This document shows, piece after piece, positions 34,145 to 48,107 of a stretch of DNA of 64,000 nucleotides. Origin of the DNA: Spinacia oleracea (Eukaryota > Streptophyta > Magnoliopsida > Caryophyllales > Amaranthaceae); assembly GCF_020520425.1 (NCBI RefSeq), contig NC_079487.1, positions 88,851,141 through 88,915,140 of the forward strand, in the 5' to 3' direction. The stretch's first letter is position 1, and each line of letters begins with the position of its first letter. The position numbers were made by a program, and so were the translations under genes. The notes beneath the pieces are model-generated. The model saw nothing but the letters and a program-made list of their open reading frames with translations, was not told where the DNA came from and did no database searches.

Positions 34145-37100
34145 ATGGTGAGGCTGACTGCAGATTTGATTTGGAAGAGTCCTCATTTTTTCAACGCCAT
34201 TAAAGAGCGCGAATTGGATCTTCGAGGTTAGTCCCCTTCACTTTAACACTCATTTTGTCGAATTCAATCTCACTCTAAATTTTTGAGATTTTTTTGGAAT
34301 CGGTTTGTTAATTACAAAGTACTTTTATCTTTCCTTTTCTGTCCATAGGAAACAAGATTGCAGTAATAGAGAACTTGGGTGCAACTGAGGTAAATTCTAG
34401 TTTCATGTGAATGTGTAACTATTGGATTATTTTACGCACTATGTCTTTCAGCGCTCGCTTCATATTCTTGCAATATTAATTTATGCAATTGTTCAAAGGT
34501 TATTTAGTGAAATAATTGCCTTGGAACCAAATTTCACTAGGTAGGCTAGAAACTGTTAAATTATTGTACAAATTCAGTTGACATAAGTTACACCTAAAAA
34601 CCAATTATCTGTTGGTTCAGTGGTGATTGGGGCTGAACTTGGTAGGGAGAACTCGTGTTCGATCCCCCGCAACAACAATTGGGAGGGACTGGAACCTATC
34701 CACCCAGAACTCGCCCCGAATCCGGATTAGCCCCTAAGGGTGAACCGGGTGCTAACATCAAAAAAAGTTACACCTAAAAAAAATGTCACAATTCTATGTT
34801 TTTTATCTGCCAATATTGCTGAATAGCTTTACTGGTGTGTTGTTATACTGAATGTTGTGTCCTGATTCTTAGTTGAAAAACAATGCTGACATTGTGTAAC
34901 CATTTCCAGTTGTTGTTTCTGCTTGATTTTCATATTTTTAACGTTGATGTGCAGGATCAATTTGACACAATTGATTTATCAGACAATGAGATTGTAAAGC
35001 TCGAGAACTTCCCTTATTTAAACAGATTGGGAACTTTGTTAATGAACAACAATAGGATTACGCGTATAAATCCAAACATAGGAGGTGAGATGACTCATCA
35101 TCCTCGCCCATCTCTTATATTCTGCTCGCTCGAGAAAGAGGTGGGAGATTAAGTGATAGAGCTCCCTCATCTTCAATCATGAGTGAGGGTGTTCAAATCT
35201 TATGTACCCCAACTGCCTTTACATTTCCTGCATGCTTCTTTGACAATTTGAACTGTTTGAATTTGCAGAATTTCTGCCAAAACTGCATACACTTGTTCTT
35301 ACAAATAATCGACTGGTCAATTTGGCTGAAATTGATCCACTTGCGTCCCTTTCAAAGCTGACATTTTTAAGCCTATTGGACAACAACATTACCAAGAAGC
35401 CAAATTACCGTTTGTATGTGATCCACAAATTGAAATCATTGCGTGTGCTAGACTTCAAGAAAGTCAAACAAAAGGTTAGGCTGATATTAGTTTTTGCACT
35501 AATGCATTTCTTTACAGCATGCCATATAATTAAGGTCAAGCTACTTAATTTTGAAGATGTTTATGCTTTAGGACTTGTTCAAAGTTTGGTTGCTTTTATT
35601 TGATTGCACTGTTCAGGAGTAGGAAAAGGTCACCACCATTTAATTGTGTTAGGTTTCTTCCTCTTTTTGCATATCTTGAGATTGTTTTTGGTTCTAAGTT
35701 TTTTATTTTATGGTTGGCACTTGATGTGGACGTAACATCTCTATGTAGGTTTTCACTTGTTATGCCAAAATAGCTTATATAACATATGGTGAGACAAGAG
35801 ATATCTTTTGTCTTATTTAAAAATCTAAACTAGTGAAGATGCATGCATTTGATAAAGGTGCAAATCTCAAAGACCTTACGTGGTTAGCTGAGCTATTTAA
35901 TGTTGTGTTAAGTAGATGCATGGAGGTGTACACTATCCCTTTATACTTAAGTAGATGGATCATGGATGGAGGTGTACTCTTCTAAGAATTACAAAAGGGA
36001 GAACCAGAATTGTAAGGATTGCAAAGGTATTAATTTGCTAAGTCGCACCATGAAATTACGTGGAAGGGTGAGTAGAGAATGGAAAGGGATGTTCCCACAC
36101 TTAGAGTTAAGGTGGGAAAGGGCTTCCCAAAAAGCCACCCCCGGAATATTTAATTTGGAATTCAAACGCTTTATGAATCACACTGTATCTCACTATGTCG
36201 AGGGACAAAGGAACCAATTGTATTTTTTATGTGGTAAAGGTGTATAGTCGAGTGCCTGGGGAAGTTATTTTGAGGGCTTTGGGGCTTATTGGTATCCATT
36301 ATATTTACTTTTAGTTGTGTACAAAGGGTTTTGTTGTAAAAGGAATTAAGACTAATTTGAGAACGTCAAGAGGTTATATAAAGCGATTGTTATTGTGCTG
36401 CAATTAGGGTCATTCATGGCCCCTCTCCTTTTGTGTTGATGGATGAGGTAGCCAAGATTATCCAACATAAGTCCCTTTTTGTATGTTATTGTTGAAGATA
36501 TTTATTTAGTGAGTAATGAAAGAGAGAGCGCTAACAACAAGTTAGAACTTTGGAGTCAAAAGGGTTTCAAGTTGGATAGAATTAACAAAAAACAACAAAG
36601 TGACTTTGGGGCGGAGAGAGGTTGAAGACTTAAAAATCGAGAGTGGGACAAATATTATATCCTAGCATTCCTTCAGAACAACAAGTATTATATCCTAGTA
36701 GAATTCCTTCAGGGTCAATCACTCAATGATACAATGAAATTGAAGAAGGCGTGTTAGATCGTGGTAAGGGTTGGGAGGTTATAGTTAAGGATCACATTGG
36801 GGGTCCTTCACAAAAGAAAATATCTGTTAAGAATTAGGGGTTGACTCTTAGAAATTTGTTATAATGCATGGTAATTAAGTCAAGTTCCCAAGTTATTTGG
36901 GGCGGAGATGAAGATGCTTTATTAGATGTATGATTTTGGGTGATAATGAGGTGCTTAAAGACACAGATGGAGTGATCAATGTTGGAAAAAATATATACAG
37001 GTGACAATGCTAAATAGACCAAGCTAAGGGATAGTGAAAGAAGAAGAAGACATAACCTAAAAAATTTAGACGGAGGTGGTTAGGATGGATTTCACTCATA

Positions 37101-40100
37101 TGAAGATTACCAAGGGCATGACTTGTGATAGGATTTACATAGCCAAGTAAGCCAACCTTAAGTAGGCAACTTTTCTTTCCTTCTATGGTGTTGCTAGGGA
37201 GCTTTTCCTCTTCTGTCACCGCTTCTCCTTCCTTGCTTAGTTCTCTTTGTTTGTGTTCTTTGGGTATTATGGGTTTATGGTGAAGGATTTGAAGTTCCTT
37301 TTTCTTACATGGTTCTTATTTCTCAGTATGAATTTTAGCACTGTATTTTATTTTATTCCCATTCAGATATTCGTACTTACTAATCTCACTTATCAAAAAA
37401 GGATTTATTGCCATTTTTTGTTGACAAATTTCTTGAGGGTGAATCACTGATGGAATTAGTAGCACCTGAGAGACCATCACCTTTTTCAACTTTTTGCCTC
37501 TTGTTCAAAGTACTTTACTTTAATCCCTTCCAATATCGAACTTGTAAATGACTAAACGAAAAGGTGAGTCATTTTTCTTCTGTCTTTAACTCTTTACTAT
37601 ATGTTTCCTCTATTCACTTTTAACTGTAACGTTTTGACGTTCACACTTAACAACGCACAACTTTGACCATTATAATTTTCAAATTCCCAATAGTAAAATT
37701 ATAAAAAATTATATCTTGAAAACATAATTTGAGACTAATCCAACCACCTTCTACATAATAATAGTTGTTTTTGTATATTGGCAAAAATGTTGTCAAAGTG
37801 AGGTATATGAATAGTACATAAGTAAAAAAGTTGCAATTAAGAACAACAAAAGTTTGTTTTTCTAATATTATGGGCAAAGTGCCTTTTGTTCCCATGAGAA
37901 TCGGTCTGTGTAGTGACTTGGTTATACGACAACCTATTTTAAATATAATTGATGACTGTAATTCTCTCTGCACTCTGATTTAAATCCCTGGCTTTGCTCT
38001 GATTTGCTTCCTTATGCATGTGCAAGTGTGTAACTAGTCTAGACATCTGTCCAATTCAATCTTTTGTCAAGTTTTTGGAGCTCTTTAGTAGTTTATAGAT
38101 TCCTAACATTAGTGTTTTTTTCATTGAGAAAGGAACGTAAAGAGGCAGAGAATCTCTTTTCTTCCAAGGAAGCTGAAGAAGAGGTAAAAAAAATAGCTGT
38201 CAAGACGGTCACATCTGATGAGGTATCTACTGCTGAGGAGGTTCCAAAGGAAGAGCACGCACCCAAACCTGTTGCTCCTACACCAGAACAAATCATAGCT
38301 ATCAAGGTATTTTAATTAAACTGATAGGTCGGTTTATCTAAAGCTCAACCTCACTTGCCTGCCTTTGGGGAGTTTCCTTTGTATCTCTATGATGCTGAAT
38401 ACCCTGCTTCAGTTGACTATGATCAGGCTTACAGACTTACAAAATTGTATTTATTGTTTACATCACTTTGTCACATAATCTTTGCTCTTTTAACCATGTA
38501 AATCAAAGTTCGACAATTAAGCCATCAAACATCGGAACAATTAATAGCTTTATAATGTTAATTTCTTGGTATATTGTTTTTAAGATGTTCTTTCACAAAA
38601 TAATCTTTTATGGCTTCAATTAAGTTTTTTTTTAAAAATATGTTCATAGTTTGCAAAAAGATGGAACACATACTAGAAAAAATATGATGTTTGACACAGA
38701 AAAGGGGGAGTTCAAATGAAAAGAAATTGAGCGTACCAGTGTGTTTAAGTCATGTTGTTGCTTAAGTGACGGATACAGGATGTGCACCCTTTGAGTATCT
38801 AGGTCATAGACTCACAATTCATTCTTAAGATAGTGGAGGATGTAAATCAAAGATAGACACGAATGAACAAGATTACATAAGTAATAGGAAATTTAAGTCT
38901 GGATGACCTTATGTATGTCGAGTTCTGCAGATAAACTTTTGTACTACATATTTTTTTAAAATAACTACCTTATATGTCCTAAATTTATGGTTCTTAGCTA
39001 CCCCTTGATGGTATCCATCAAAAACTTCATTTAGGGGGCACATTTCATATTTTAATTGGCTGGCACATTTCATATCCTCACAATTGCTCTCCCTCCAATT
39101 CTGGAAAAAGACATTTCCAAGAGCCTTTCCCCCGGCGCCCTCTCACTCCCCTTCTTTCCACCTTTCTTCCCTCTTTCCCCATTTATTTTCTCCTGTGACA
39201 CCCCTCCATCTCTAACTAAGTTCTTTTGGCCTTGGAATTGTATTGTTTGAGGTGGGCAGTATAAAATTGCTCATAGTATTGTAAATCGTTCAAGGATTGT
39301 AAGGGGACTTGGAAGGAGGGTTAGGGGAGCCATCAGAATTGAACAAGGAGAATAAAGACTGAAAATATAGTGGTGAGAGTAATAAAAATCCATGGGAATA
39401 GATGAGGGGAGAAAGAGAAGAAGGGCTAGACTCTAGAGTGTTGACGAGTGTTGGGCACTTAAGCTGGTGGCGGACGGGATGCCATGCGAATTGAATGAGG
39501 AGAAAGAAGAAGGGCTACGCCGTTAAAGAGTGGGAGGAATATGATGGTGGAGGTCTTGAGGTGTTGGCAGAAGGGAGCAGAGCTGGAAAGGTGGTGGGAA
39601 TTATTTTTCGTGGGCCCTTTGACAGGTTTTAGGATGGTATCTGTTATAAAGTAGTTATTTGTTAATAAAGTTTAAGGTGGTTTTGACATGTTGAAGGTAC
39701 CAAAATTCCTTAGAAAAGTCCCTCAGTTCCTGAAAGAAGTTAACATCTCCTTTATGCATGGAGTCAAAGAGAGTGAAAAATACGGAGAAAGTCCGAGCGG
39801 ACCTTACTTTTGACTGTAAGTATCGAGGAAAACTTACTAAAAACGGAATGCAAACTTATTTTTGACATCTCACAGTGGAAGATGTTAGCTTCTTTTAAGT
39901 GACAAAGGGAGTATAGGACAAAAAAAAAAAATTGAAGTAAATTTGAACAAACAATGGAAACCTGTCGCAGCATGAGTACAGTAGTTTGAAGTAGCAATTT
40001 TAAATTTATTTTGATACGAATTTCTCATATTGCAATATAGAGAAGCAAAAAGAAGGCTAAGTTTCAATATTAGGTTAAGAAGAGAGTGTTAATAGTTAGG

Positions 40101-41942
40101 TTAAGAAGAGAGTGCTATCTATGAACCAAACTTAAAAATAAAAGATTTTCAAAACAAGCAAATATTCTGACAAATTTTCAGTAGTTACAAACACTATTTT
40201 GAAAATCTTACTAAACATGGATCTTTTTTCCTTTTGTAAAAAGTAGTTAAATTAGTTTGAAAAAAGAAACGATGCTTGTAAAGAATGTATGTATAAGTAC
40301 AAGTTCAGTCAAGGTAAATATGAAAAGGACTGAAAAGTTGAAAAGTGTGCTAGCACTACTGGTTAAACTATTACACAATCTTTTGTGAAACACACTGCTT
40401 AACAGTGGTTGCAGGTAGGCTGAGATCATAGATAGTCAAAGAGGGAGCTTTAGGAGTTCATATGTTGGCTTTGAATTCATTAAATGGATGAAGCCCACAG
40501 TGCTCACCATCAATGAAGGTTTGGTGAGCAGGATTTGGGATAAAGAAATCTCAGGAAATAGCTTGATAGATTCTGCTGTGTCCTTTGCATGTTTGATCTT
40601 TGTTAGAAAGGAAAAATTCTGACATGCCTGATGCATTTGGCAGATGTCCCTGCAGTCTAGACCATCCATGCATACTTTTTTGTCTAATACAATATCCTGC
40701 ATTTTTTTGTTGAAATATTTATTCATGTTGGTGACACTAGAAACCTCTCTTCAACTTGTCTCAAACACCCATAATGTCCTGATATGTCATTCTTGATGTT
40801 CGGCATATCTGGTATATGCTGGGATATGTTTTGGCGATGTCATCAGCAGCAATTAAGATACAATCTTTGAGCCTAGGTTTGGCTTAGTAGGCATCTCACT
40901 CCTTGGTATTAATGTTAATACTTTCAAATCCATTCTCTATCAGATTTGTGATTACTTCTGTTTCTAGAAACCTACTGAGACGGCTTATCCATACATCTGA
41001 TATTCTGATACGGACCAATTACTGAACATGCTTTTGTAATTTAACACCAGATCATCAGTTCGAGTGCCATAAACATCTATTTTTTTTACATTTCAACTGA
41101 TAGATGGATCTCTTAAACCTAATATACTTGAAAGCTTAATCATGTTATCATCAAGTAGAACTAGAGTAATTTTAAGTTATACAACAACAACAAAGCCCTA
41201 GTCCCAAAATGATTGGGGTCATCATAATATGATAAAGTAACTACTAATTAATTTAATTTAAATCATAATATGATTTTTAAATTAACAATATGGAATTAAG
41301 ATCAGAAGCTGGTATCGTCTTAACATCTTATTCTTTATCAAATTACACGCTGATGTGTTGTTGCTAACTTGCCATGTCATGACTGTTGATGTCCATACTT
41401 GACTACCTAGTGACTAAAATCTTTGGTCATACTTGATTTGCTGTTCAAAGTGTTGATTGGTTGATGAAGTATTCAAGGGATAATAGATTAATAATGTCAG
41501 GACTCAGGAGTTAATGCACTTGATGTTCAGTAAAATTTCCGTGTTTATGCAGGCTGCTATTGTCAATTCCCAAACGCTTGAAGAGGTTGCTAGGCTTGAA
41601 AAGGTTATTCGCTTCTGTCATGATTTTTATTTTTGTTTCAGAAATTGAGTTTCCTTTTAACTTCACTCCTAGAAATTTCCTTCCGTCTCTTCTCACTTCT
41701 CATCGAAGTTTGCTTCCCAGTACAATGACTCACTGTGGCTAAATAATTTATTTGTATAGGCACTAAAGTCTGGCCAACTCCCCGCTGATCTGAAGATTTT
41801 TGACAATGAAGAAACCAATGCCAGGACAGATACCCAAGATGACAAGATGGTGACAGATGGCCAAAGTGAGATAAATGTGCCGTCAGACGATGCTGGGTCA
41901 GTCAACAAGACTGAGGAGCATACAGCAATGGAGCAAGATTAA
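34145..41942 (+). CDS. U2A': U2 small nuclear ribonucleoprotein A' (U2A')
   Basis: Seven coding exons: 34145-34226, 34349-34389, 34955-35084, 35269-35474, 38133-38306, 41553-41603, 41760-41942. All introns are GT-AG and phases agree, giving 288 aa (about 250 in Arabidopsis and human). It starts MVRLTADLIWKSPHFFNAIK, followed by leucine-rich repeats (DTIDLSDNEI, LGTLLMNNNRI, LHTLVLTNNRL, LTFLSLLDNNI) over about residues 40-115 and the cap YRLYVIHKLKSLRVLDFKKV. The tail is charged and holds PTPEQIIAIK, ending EEHTAMEQD. U2A' binds U2B'' and stem-loop IV of U2 snRNA in the nuclear U2 snRNP, which recognises the branch point. Introns 4 and 5 are long (2.7 and 3.2 kb) and hold transposon debris; intron 2 holds a SINE. 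No lesion seen. Confidence 0.96.
34601..34764 (+). mobile_element. SINE in intron 2 of U2A'
   Basis: A 164 bp tRNA-like element with an A-box-like TGGTTCAGTGG and a B box GTTCGATCC about 40 bp on. It has a short A-rich tail and is flanked by a perfect 16 bp target duplication AAGTTACACCTAAAAA (34585-34600, 34765-34780). It is in the gene's sense orientation and away from splice sites. The perfect duplication suggests recent insertion. Confidence 0.9.
36419..36640 (+). mobile_element. Remnant of a LINE reverse transcriptase in intron 4 of U2A'
   Basis: Fragments match the plant RTE-type LINE RT. GPSPFVLMDEVAKIIQ resembles the region before the catalytic site. VEDIYLVSNERE resembles ADDIVLV with the first Asp changed to Glu. 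NNKLELWSQKGFKLDRINK follows. Frames are broken. Related debris may extend to about 37120. Confidence 0.55.
39717..39911. mobile_element. Decayed Stowaway-like MITE in intron 5 of U2A'
   Basis: Left end GTCCCTCAGTTCCTGAAAGA and right end (inverted) CTCCCTTTGTCACTTAAAAG continue into AAG(C/T)TAACATCT on both sides. About 195 bp, with TA at the right edge only. Confidence 0.5.
41181..41228 (+). mobile_element. LINE 3'-tail remnant in intron 5 of U2A'
   Basis: ACAACAACAACAAAGCCCTA followed by CCCAAAATGATTGGGGTC is a very common plant repeat tail, usually linked to RTE-type LINEs. Nothing else of the element is recognisable next to it. Confidence 0.4.
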
Positions 41943-44900
41943 ATGGTATCATTACTTTTTGTACTACTTAGTAACCCAGGACTTGTTTCCTAAAAGTCAC
42001 CAGCCACTACGCAAGTATGCAACATTATGGCGTTGCAGCGATCAAATTTTAGCTAGGCCCAGGCCATATATCATTATCAGACCTTAATACCTTATTTCTA
42101 AGTACGCTTCTCTGGCTAATTTTTAACACTGTTATATAACCCATTCTAAAGTCTGTTCCAACCTATGTTACTTGGACACGGAAAATCTGTTGTCTTACCA
42201 GTGTCGATATGACCCGACACGGATCAGGGTACAGAATACGGGTCGGGTATGCTCTCCATTTCAAACCTGTTCTATTGAGTATTGAGACATTTTCAAACAG
42301 GCTGATGTCTGCTGTTTAATCTATGTATCATGATAATCTAACTTCAGCATGGTATCGGTTCTATATTTATAGATAAATCTGGAGCTTATTTGACCCTGAG
42401 CATATTGTTGTAGTTGACCCATATGGTTTCCAATCCCTGGGTTATTATTAATGCTATGACAAAAATAAGCAATAGGTTTGCAACTAGATTTGCAAGTTTT
42501 GGTTGGATTATATATTTCTTAGGTAAGTAATTGGTGAGGTAACATATTTTTGGTATAATAACCTTTTCATGTGATGGTAATTAGTGAGAAAACATATCTG
42601 TGAGTGATGTGATATTTTCATGTATTTTTGTTGTTTGGCACTTTGGTTAAGGCCTACAAATTTAGTCCACATCTTTTCCAAGTTCACATTTGGTTGGTGC
42701 ACAGAGCTTCTAGTTAGGTTGTGGCTCAAATTTGGTAGAAGTTTGACTGATCTGCATTTTGTTCTTTTTCTGACTGCTTGTGTTTTGCATAGCATGCATT
42801 GGATTTTGATGTTTGGCTACTGTATGAAGTTGCTTTTGATGGCTGGATCAAAAAGCCAGTGTGCATGGTCTTCCCTGTGCGATGCTTGGGACACCTAACT
42901 CCCTGTGCGATGCTTGGGACACCTAACATATTGTACCCTTTGGAGGTTATTTTTGTTTAGACACACAAATAAAATGGGTTTAATTTGCTAATGATAATTG
43001 TGAAAATTTAGTGAGAAAATTAATTCATGTCTGAATTCGTTGATGAATCAATGAGTTAGACCCAAGTTGAAAAGCTGTGCACGAGGACTTCAATATGTTG
43101 CAAATAGACAAACTATATTTGGAATATTATGGGCTATCCACCACTTGTCTTACGTAGCCGGGTTTTTGCTGTCATACCTGCATTCCATGGTGGTACCTGC
43201 ATAATTGCGCCTTCTTCTGTGCTCTCTTTTCTTATTATAATCTTGTATTTGATACACTGCTTAGGAGCCGAATTTGCTCAAGTTATATCGTTGTTGGTAC
43301 ATGTAGGTATGATTAGGCGTCTGTCTGTATGTGCAGTATGCGTTCACTGAGCTCTCCTTTTTCATTTTTGGTGCAGAGCTTGGAAGGCCTTGTATTTTGA
43401 CTTTGGCGCTCATCTTTCTAATCCACAAGACTCGGCTATGCAGCTTTAGCTCTTTGCTTTCCCTCCATACATATTTGGTTAAGAGTGTTAAATTCATCAA
43501 TCATCCACATTTATGTGTGTTTATTGATGCACGACTTGAGTTGTTTTGAATGACAGTTTAGATGCTGAATTTTGGTGGTGGGATAGTAAAAACTGGACAG
43601 TAGATTGTAGTAATGTTCTTTCATGTATATTTCATATCTAAAACTTGAATCTAAAGCCAAAATTTCCTGGCTAGTAATTTTCCTTTTTCTTGGCGATTAC
43701 CTCATGGTATTAATTATATATAAACAGCACTCCTAGAAAATGAAACATATGAACTCTTCTTTTTCCCAAGCTTGAGGATACTTGTAGGTTGATGCCGTAC
43801 CTAACTAGAGCCTAATGCAGAAAGGAATTAGTTGAAAGGTGTCATTCCGAGACAACCTTTATGAGGTAAGAGTGTTCTTTTTGCTTGTCCCATTTGAAAT
43901 CTTCTGAAGTCGTATGAATCATATCCTGAAGGAGTGAAATGGTGAAAAGCAATGTCAGAAAATAAAAAAAGAAAAAAAAGAAATGGTGACAAGGGTTAGG
44001 AAATGGGGAGATTTTTCCTTTGGGGTCTGATATAATGTATTTCCATCCTTTTAGGGTTCACTCGGTTAACAGACATAATATTGTGATTAGAGAGTTCTTG
44101 TACGAAATGCAGCTTATTTATTTATTTATTTGATGTTTACTACTTTACTAGTGTGATCGACTAATCAATTGTTTTTTTGTCATTCAACATTGGCAACTTA
44201 CTTTTAGCTTGTAAAGCTATTTGATAGTCAATCAAGAGTTTATTTCCAACAAATAAGTAGTCCCTTATACAAAGATTCAAAATTTTAACAAATATAATCC
44301 AAATCACGATTTTCACTTACCTAATTTTGCTGAATGTGTCCCGTTTATATGTAGCACTCGTACTAGATTTGATGTCAAGTAGCTTTTTGCATGTTGCGGC
44401 GTGTTCATTGGTAGTGAACTAGTGATTAGTGATTAATCAGGCCTTGATAACTCCACAACAGTGAATTAACACTGGTAAATAAATATTCGATCAAATGGGT
44501 GAGTACCGGGGCAATAGTATATGTTTTTCTTCTGTTTGTGGCGTGTTATTTGGATCTTCCTCTAGCTAGTTATTACAGGGTATTCATCTTCCTCAAATTG
44601 ATCGAATAAAAAATGTGACTGCAATTAGACAATGGGTGGAATCTAAGCTATTTGTTACCTTTAATTGCGAACACGAGTGTATTTCACATGACGAATTACC
44701 AACACATGAAATATAAGGCAGCTGACATGACATTAGAGAATAGAGGATCTCCATTACTACCCATGGAATGCATAAACTTTATAGCGAATGACCAAGTAAT
44801 ACCACAACAATGATTTGCATACAAGAGGCTCAAGTGCGCATGTTTTGTCTTCAAAAGGCTCTACTTCTTCAATTACCAACTTCATTATTTTCTCTTTTCC

Positions 44901-45160
44901 CGACTAACATACAAATTGCTCTCAAGATTGAATTCAAAGAAATTCAGAGCAACCAAAGGGATATAAAATACCAAATCAACTGTGATATCCACATGACAAA
45001 CTAAGTGATACCAATGGTAAGTTTGGGTAACAAATTCAACAACAATCATGAACCAAACAGGGCAACGACGCCATCATCACAGAGCACAACCAAAAAGAGC
45101 AAATTACAAACAGGGCAACAGCGCCTCATCAACCAAAACCAGCAAATTATGTATCCACAT
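41943..45160. other. Intergenic between convergent U2A' and KAB1
   Basis: No gene seen. The first few hundred bases should include the U2A' 3'UTR. A perfect 28 bp tandem duplication starting TCCCTGTGCGATGCTTGGGA lies at 42872-42927. A GACCCGACACGG/ACGGGTCGGGT repeat remnant lies at 42180-42250. Confidence 0.5.
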
Positions 45161-47920
45161 TCATCTGTAGGCCTCTGGACGCTTAGGCTTGCTTTGAACA
45201 ATGGCCTCAATTTTCTCCATTATGGAAGGTGTCAGCTTAGGAATCACATCGATAGCTTTCATATTTTCTTCAACCTGCATTGGCGAAATTTAGAACACCT
45301 TGAAACAAACATCATGTTCATTGCTACCAGTCATTGAAATAAACACATACCAGAAGGTCAAGAATTTCCCTACCCTGAATAATGATGCATTGAATATTAA
45401 GAATAACCAAGGATAGATCAATCTAATTTCTGATATATGGTTTTTTATTAAATTTTATCTTGCACTTAAATTTATTCTGCATTTATTTTATGTACAGCAC
45501 GGATAAGTGTAACAAAAAACAATAATAAGGAATCTTCTCGTCCACGAGCAGAAAGGAACACAAGTTTTAAGAACGCTCACCTGATATTCCTTCGTTGCAC
45601 CAGTAATAACGGAAGACACATTGGGATTGGCAGCACACCAAGCAATGGCAAGTTGAGGTAAGGTCACATCTAATTCATCTGCAATTGGTTTTAGTCCGTT
45701 GACTTTTTTGAGTACATCATCAACCAATGACCTGCTTGCTAGATTCTACCATCAAATAGTGAAAGTAAATGTGAGTTAAAAAAGTAATAAAACATCTACA
45801 TTGATTATTCTAATGACATTGAGTACAAAGAATCATAACATATCATCACTACACAACACCAGCATCCTAATGGCTATTCTCAAATAGGAACCAAAGAAAA
45901 AGTCAGGGAAATCCTCATATCAGTAATTTGTACTCCTCGACTATGTCTGCTGCACTCAACTTAAAAGTTTCATATTAGGATCCCCAAAGACCTATTTGAT
46001 TAAATTAGAGTTTTAACACAGATAACGATTCTTTTTTTGGATATCTTTACCATTTATTAAAGAAGTTGTAAAGCGTGTTCAGTAATTAAGACATGGAAAC
46101 AAACACTACTACGGATTTAATACCAGTTTGTATCACAGATGACAAGTCATGAAATATAAATACTAGTACTGCACCAGATTTCAGTTTTACTAAAACTATT
46201 TGTTATATTTGTTATAAGTGTTTCGCAAACTAAGATAACGTATGTATTATCTCAGAACAATGGAAAACCCTACATTTTGAGGTTTTCAGAAGATGTCTTA
46301 GTTAACAAGTTGCCACATTCTTGTTGTGAAGGAGAATTCCGGGTGATAGTAAGGTGGTACCGGCTATGGCCTATAGGGTATCTAGTGTTTCCATTGCTTC
46401 TCAGATGTAGTAAATCAGTGCTGCAAGTTTAGAGGTGGAATTTGGCAAGTAATTTTAAGTTTTTAAGTAAGAATTCAAAAGAGAGACATTGCTCCATAAA
46501 CAAAATGTAATACCTTTTGCTGTTTCCAACCCTAATTTTCAGAAATTAAAGGAAGAGTTGATGGTAAAACCTACTCCTAAAACAATCTTTGGTTTGATAC
46601 TGCACAACCACACAAAACATGTTGCGCACTTGTGCTAACTGACTCCAACACACAAACTCAAAACACAATACGAATGAAGGCATGTGTACGATAGGTCATA
46701 GGTTAGAATCCCCCTCATCCATTTGTTATTTATATTGTCCTTTGTGGTTCATTCGCACCCAAAAAAAGAACTCACAACACAATCCTATAGCACAATCCTA
46801 TAGGACTTTAAGTCTCAAGTGGCTTGTATCCAAAGTGGACGCAAGTGACTCTTACTGGTACTGCTGTTACGGAGCACCAGTATGAGTCATTTGCCTTATT
46901 GTTACTGGCATATTCCGTATTGGTACTAAAAATGGTGGGATTGGAGTGACTTGTATCCAATCGGTCACAAGCCACTTACGTTTAGCCATCCTCATAAGTC
47001 ATAATATATTGAGTTTAAAAACACAATACTTGCAAAAAGATCAAATCTCCAGTTTGTAACCAAAATAGCAAACTTATAGTCCGTTTCTTAAAATCAAAGG
47101 ACATAGTTCCATAAACAAATGCAATACCTTGTAATTATCAAGGGCAAATCGACTGTCGGGAGGAATGGTACCCTTGTTGTATTTCCCAGTGAGGACTCCA
47201 GAAGCAAGTGGACTCCAGGTAGTGAGACCAATACCATAGGTGGTATACAAAGGGAGGTATTCAGATTCAACCTATTCAAAATAAAAGTTAGTTTATCCAA
47301 TAATCAATAAAAAAAAAAAAAAAAGAGAAAAATCAAATTGAACAAGAATTGAAGACCTTGTGTCTTGATAGCAAATTATACTCAGGCTGTTCGACAACAG
47401 GGGCGATCATATCGAGGCGTTGAGCAATAGAGCACGCCTCAGTTATTTGCTGAGCAGACCACTCACTAGTGCCCCAATAGAAAGCGAGACCCTTATCAAT
47501 TACATAATTCATAGCCCTAACAGTTTCTTCAATAGGGGTAGATGAATCTGGTCTATGACAGTAAATGAGATCAACATACTCCATATCTAATCGTTTCAAT
47601 GAAGCTTTTGTACCTTCGATGATGTGTTTCCTAGATAGACCCTTGTCATTGGGACCAGCACCACCCCAGAAGATCTTAGTTGAGATAACAAGGTCAGATC
47701 GTTTCCAACCAAGCTCTCTAATGGCTTGACCCATAATCTCCTCCGCCCTTCCATTGGCGTAAACCTCGGCGTTATCGAAGAAATTGACGCCGTGATCACG
47801 GCAGCATTGGAGGAGTGATTTAGCTTCTTTGACATCCAGTTGGTTGCCGAAGCTAACCCATGCTCCGTATGAGAGTTGGCTTACCTTCAGACCGGACCGA
47901 CCAAGGTTGTTGTACTGCAT
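45161..47920 (-). CDS. KAB1: Voltage-gated K+ channel beta subunit (aldo-keto reductase)
   Basis: Four exons on minus: 47920-47357, 47271-47128, 45745-45581, 45274-45161. All introns are GT-AG with phase 0 joins, giving 328 aa, the same length as Arabidopsis KAB1. The aldo-keto reductase tetrad is present: Asp49 and Tyr54 in FFDNAEVY, Lys82 in ISTKIFWGG, His122 in YCHRPD. NADPH-binding motifs follow ([25 protein letters not shown]). It ends [13 protein letters not shown]1 is a cytosolic NADPH-binding partner of Shaker-type K+ channels such as KAT1/AKT1. The start is the ATG at 47920 giving [14 protein letters not shown]; an upstream in-frame ATG would add a low-complexity ERKKERKKEK leader not found in the family. 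Intron 2 (1.4 kb) holds a foldback element. Confidence 0.97.
46807..46988. mobile_element. Foldback MITE in intron 2 of KAB1
   Basis: CAAGTGGCTTGTATCCAAAG at the left and CCAATCGGTCACAAGCCACTT at the right form imperfect inverted ends. A related GTCAAGTGGCTTGTAAC stretch occurs at about 53005. Family not identified. Confidence 0.4.
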
Positions 47921-47951
47921 CTTTTCTTTCTTTCTTTCTTTCTTTCTTTCT
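47921..47951 (-). repeat. (GAAA)n in the KAB1 5'UTR
   Basis: About seven AAAG units end directly at the KAB1 start codon. GA-rich leaders are common in plants, and length changes could affect translation. Confidence 0.9.
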
Positions 47952-48107
47952 GATCTGATAAAATGTGAAATGTGAAAAGTGAAATAGATCAATCAGAAAC
48001 AGACTCTGTTAAACAAACAAACAAACAAAAGAGTGTGAATTCGACGATTTGATTTCCGGCTGATTAGATTAGATTAGATTCCAATCGTGGCTTTTTCTCC
48101 GACTTCC

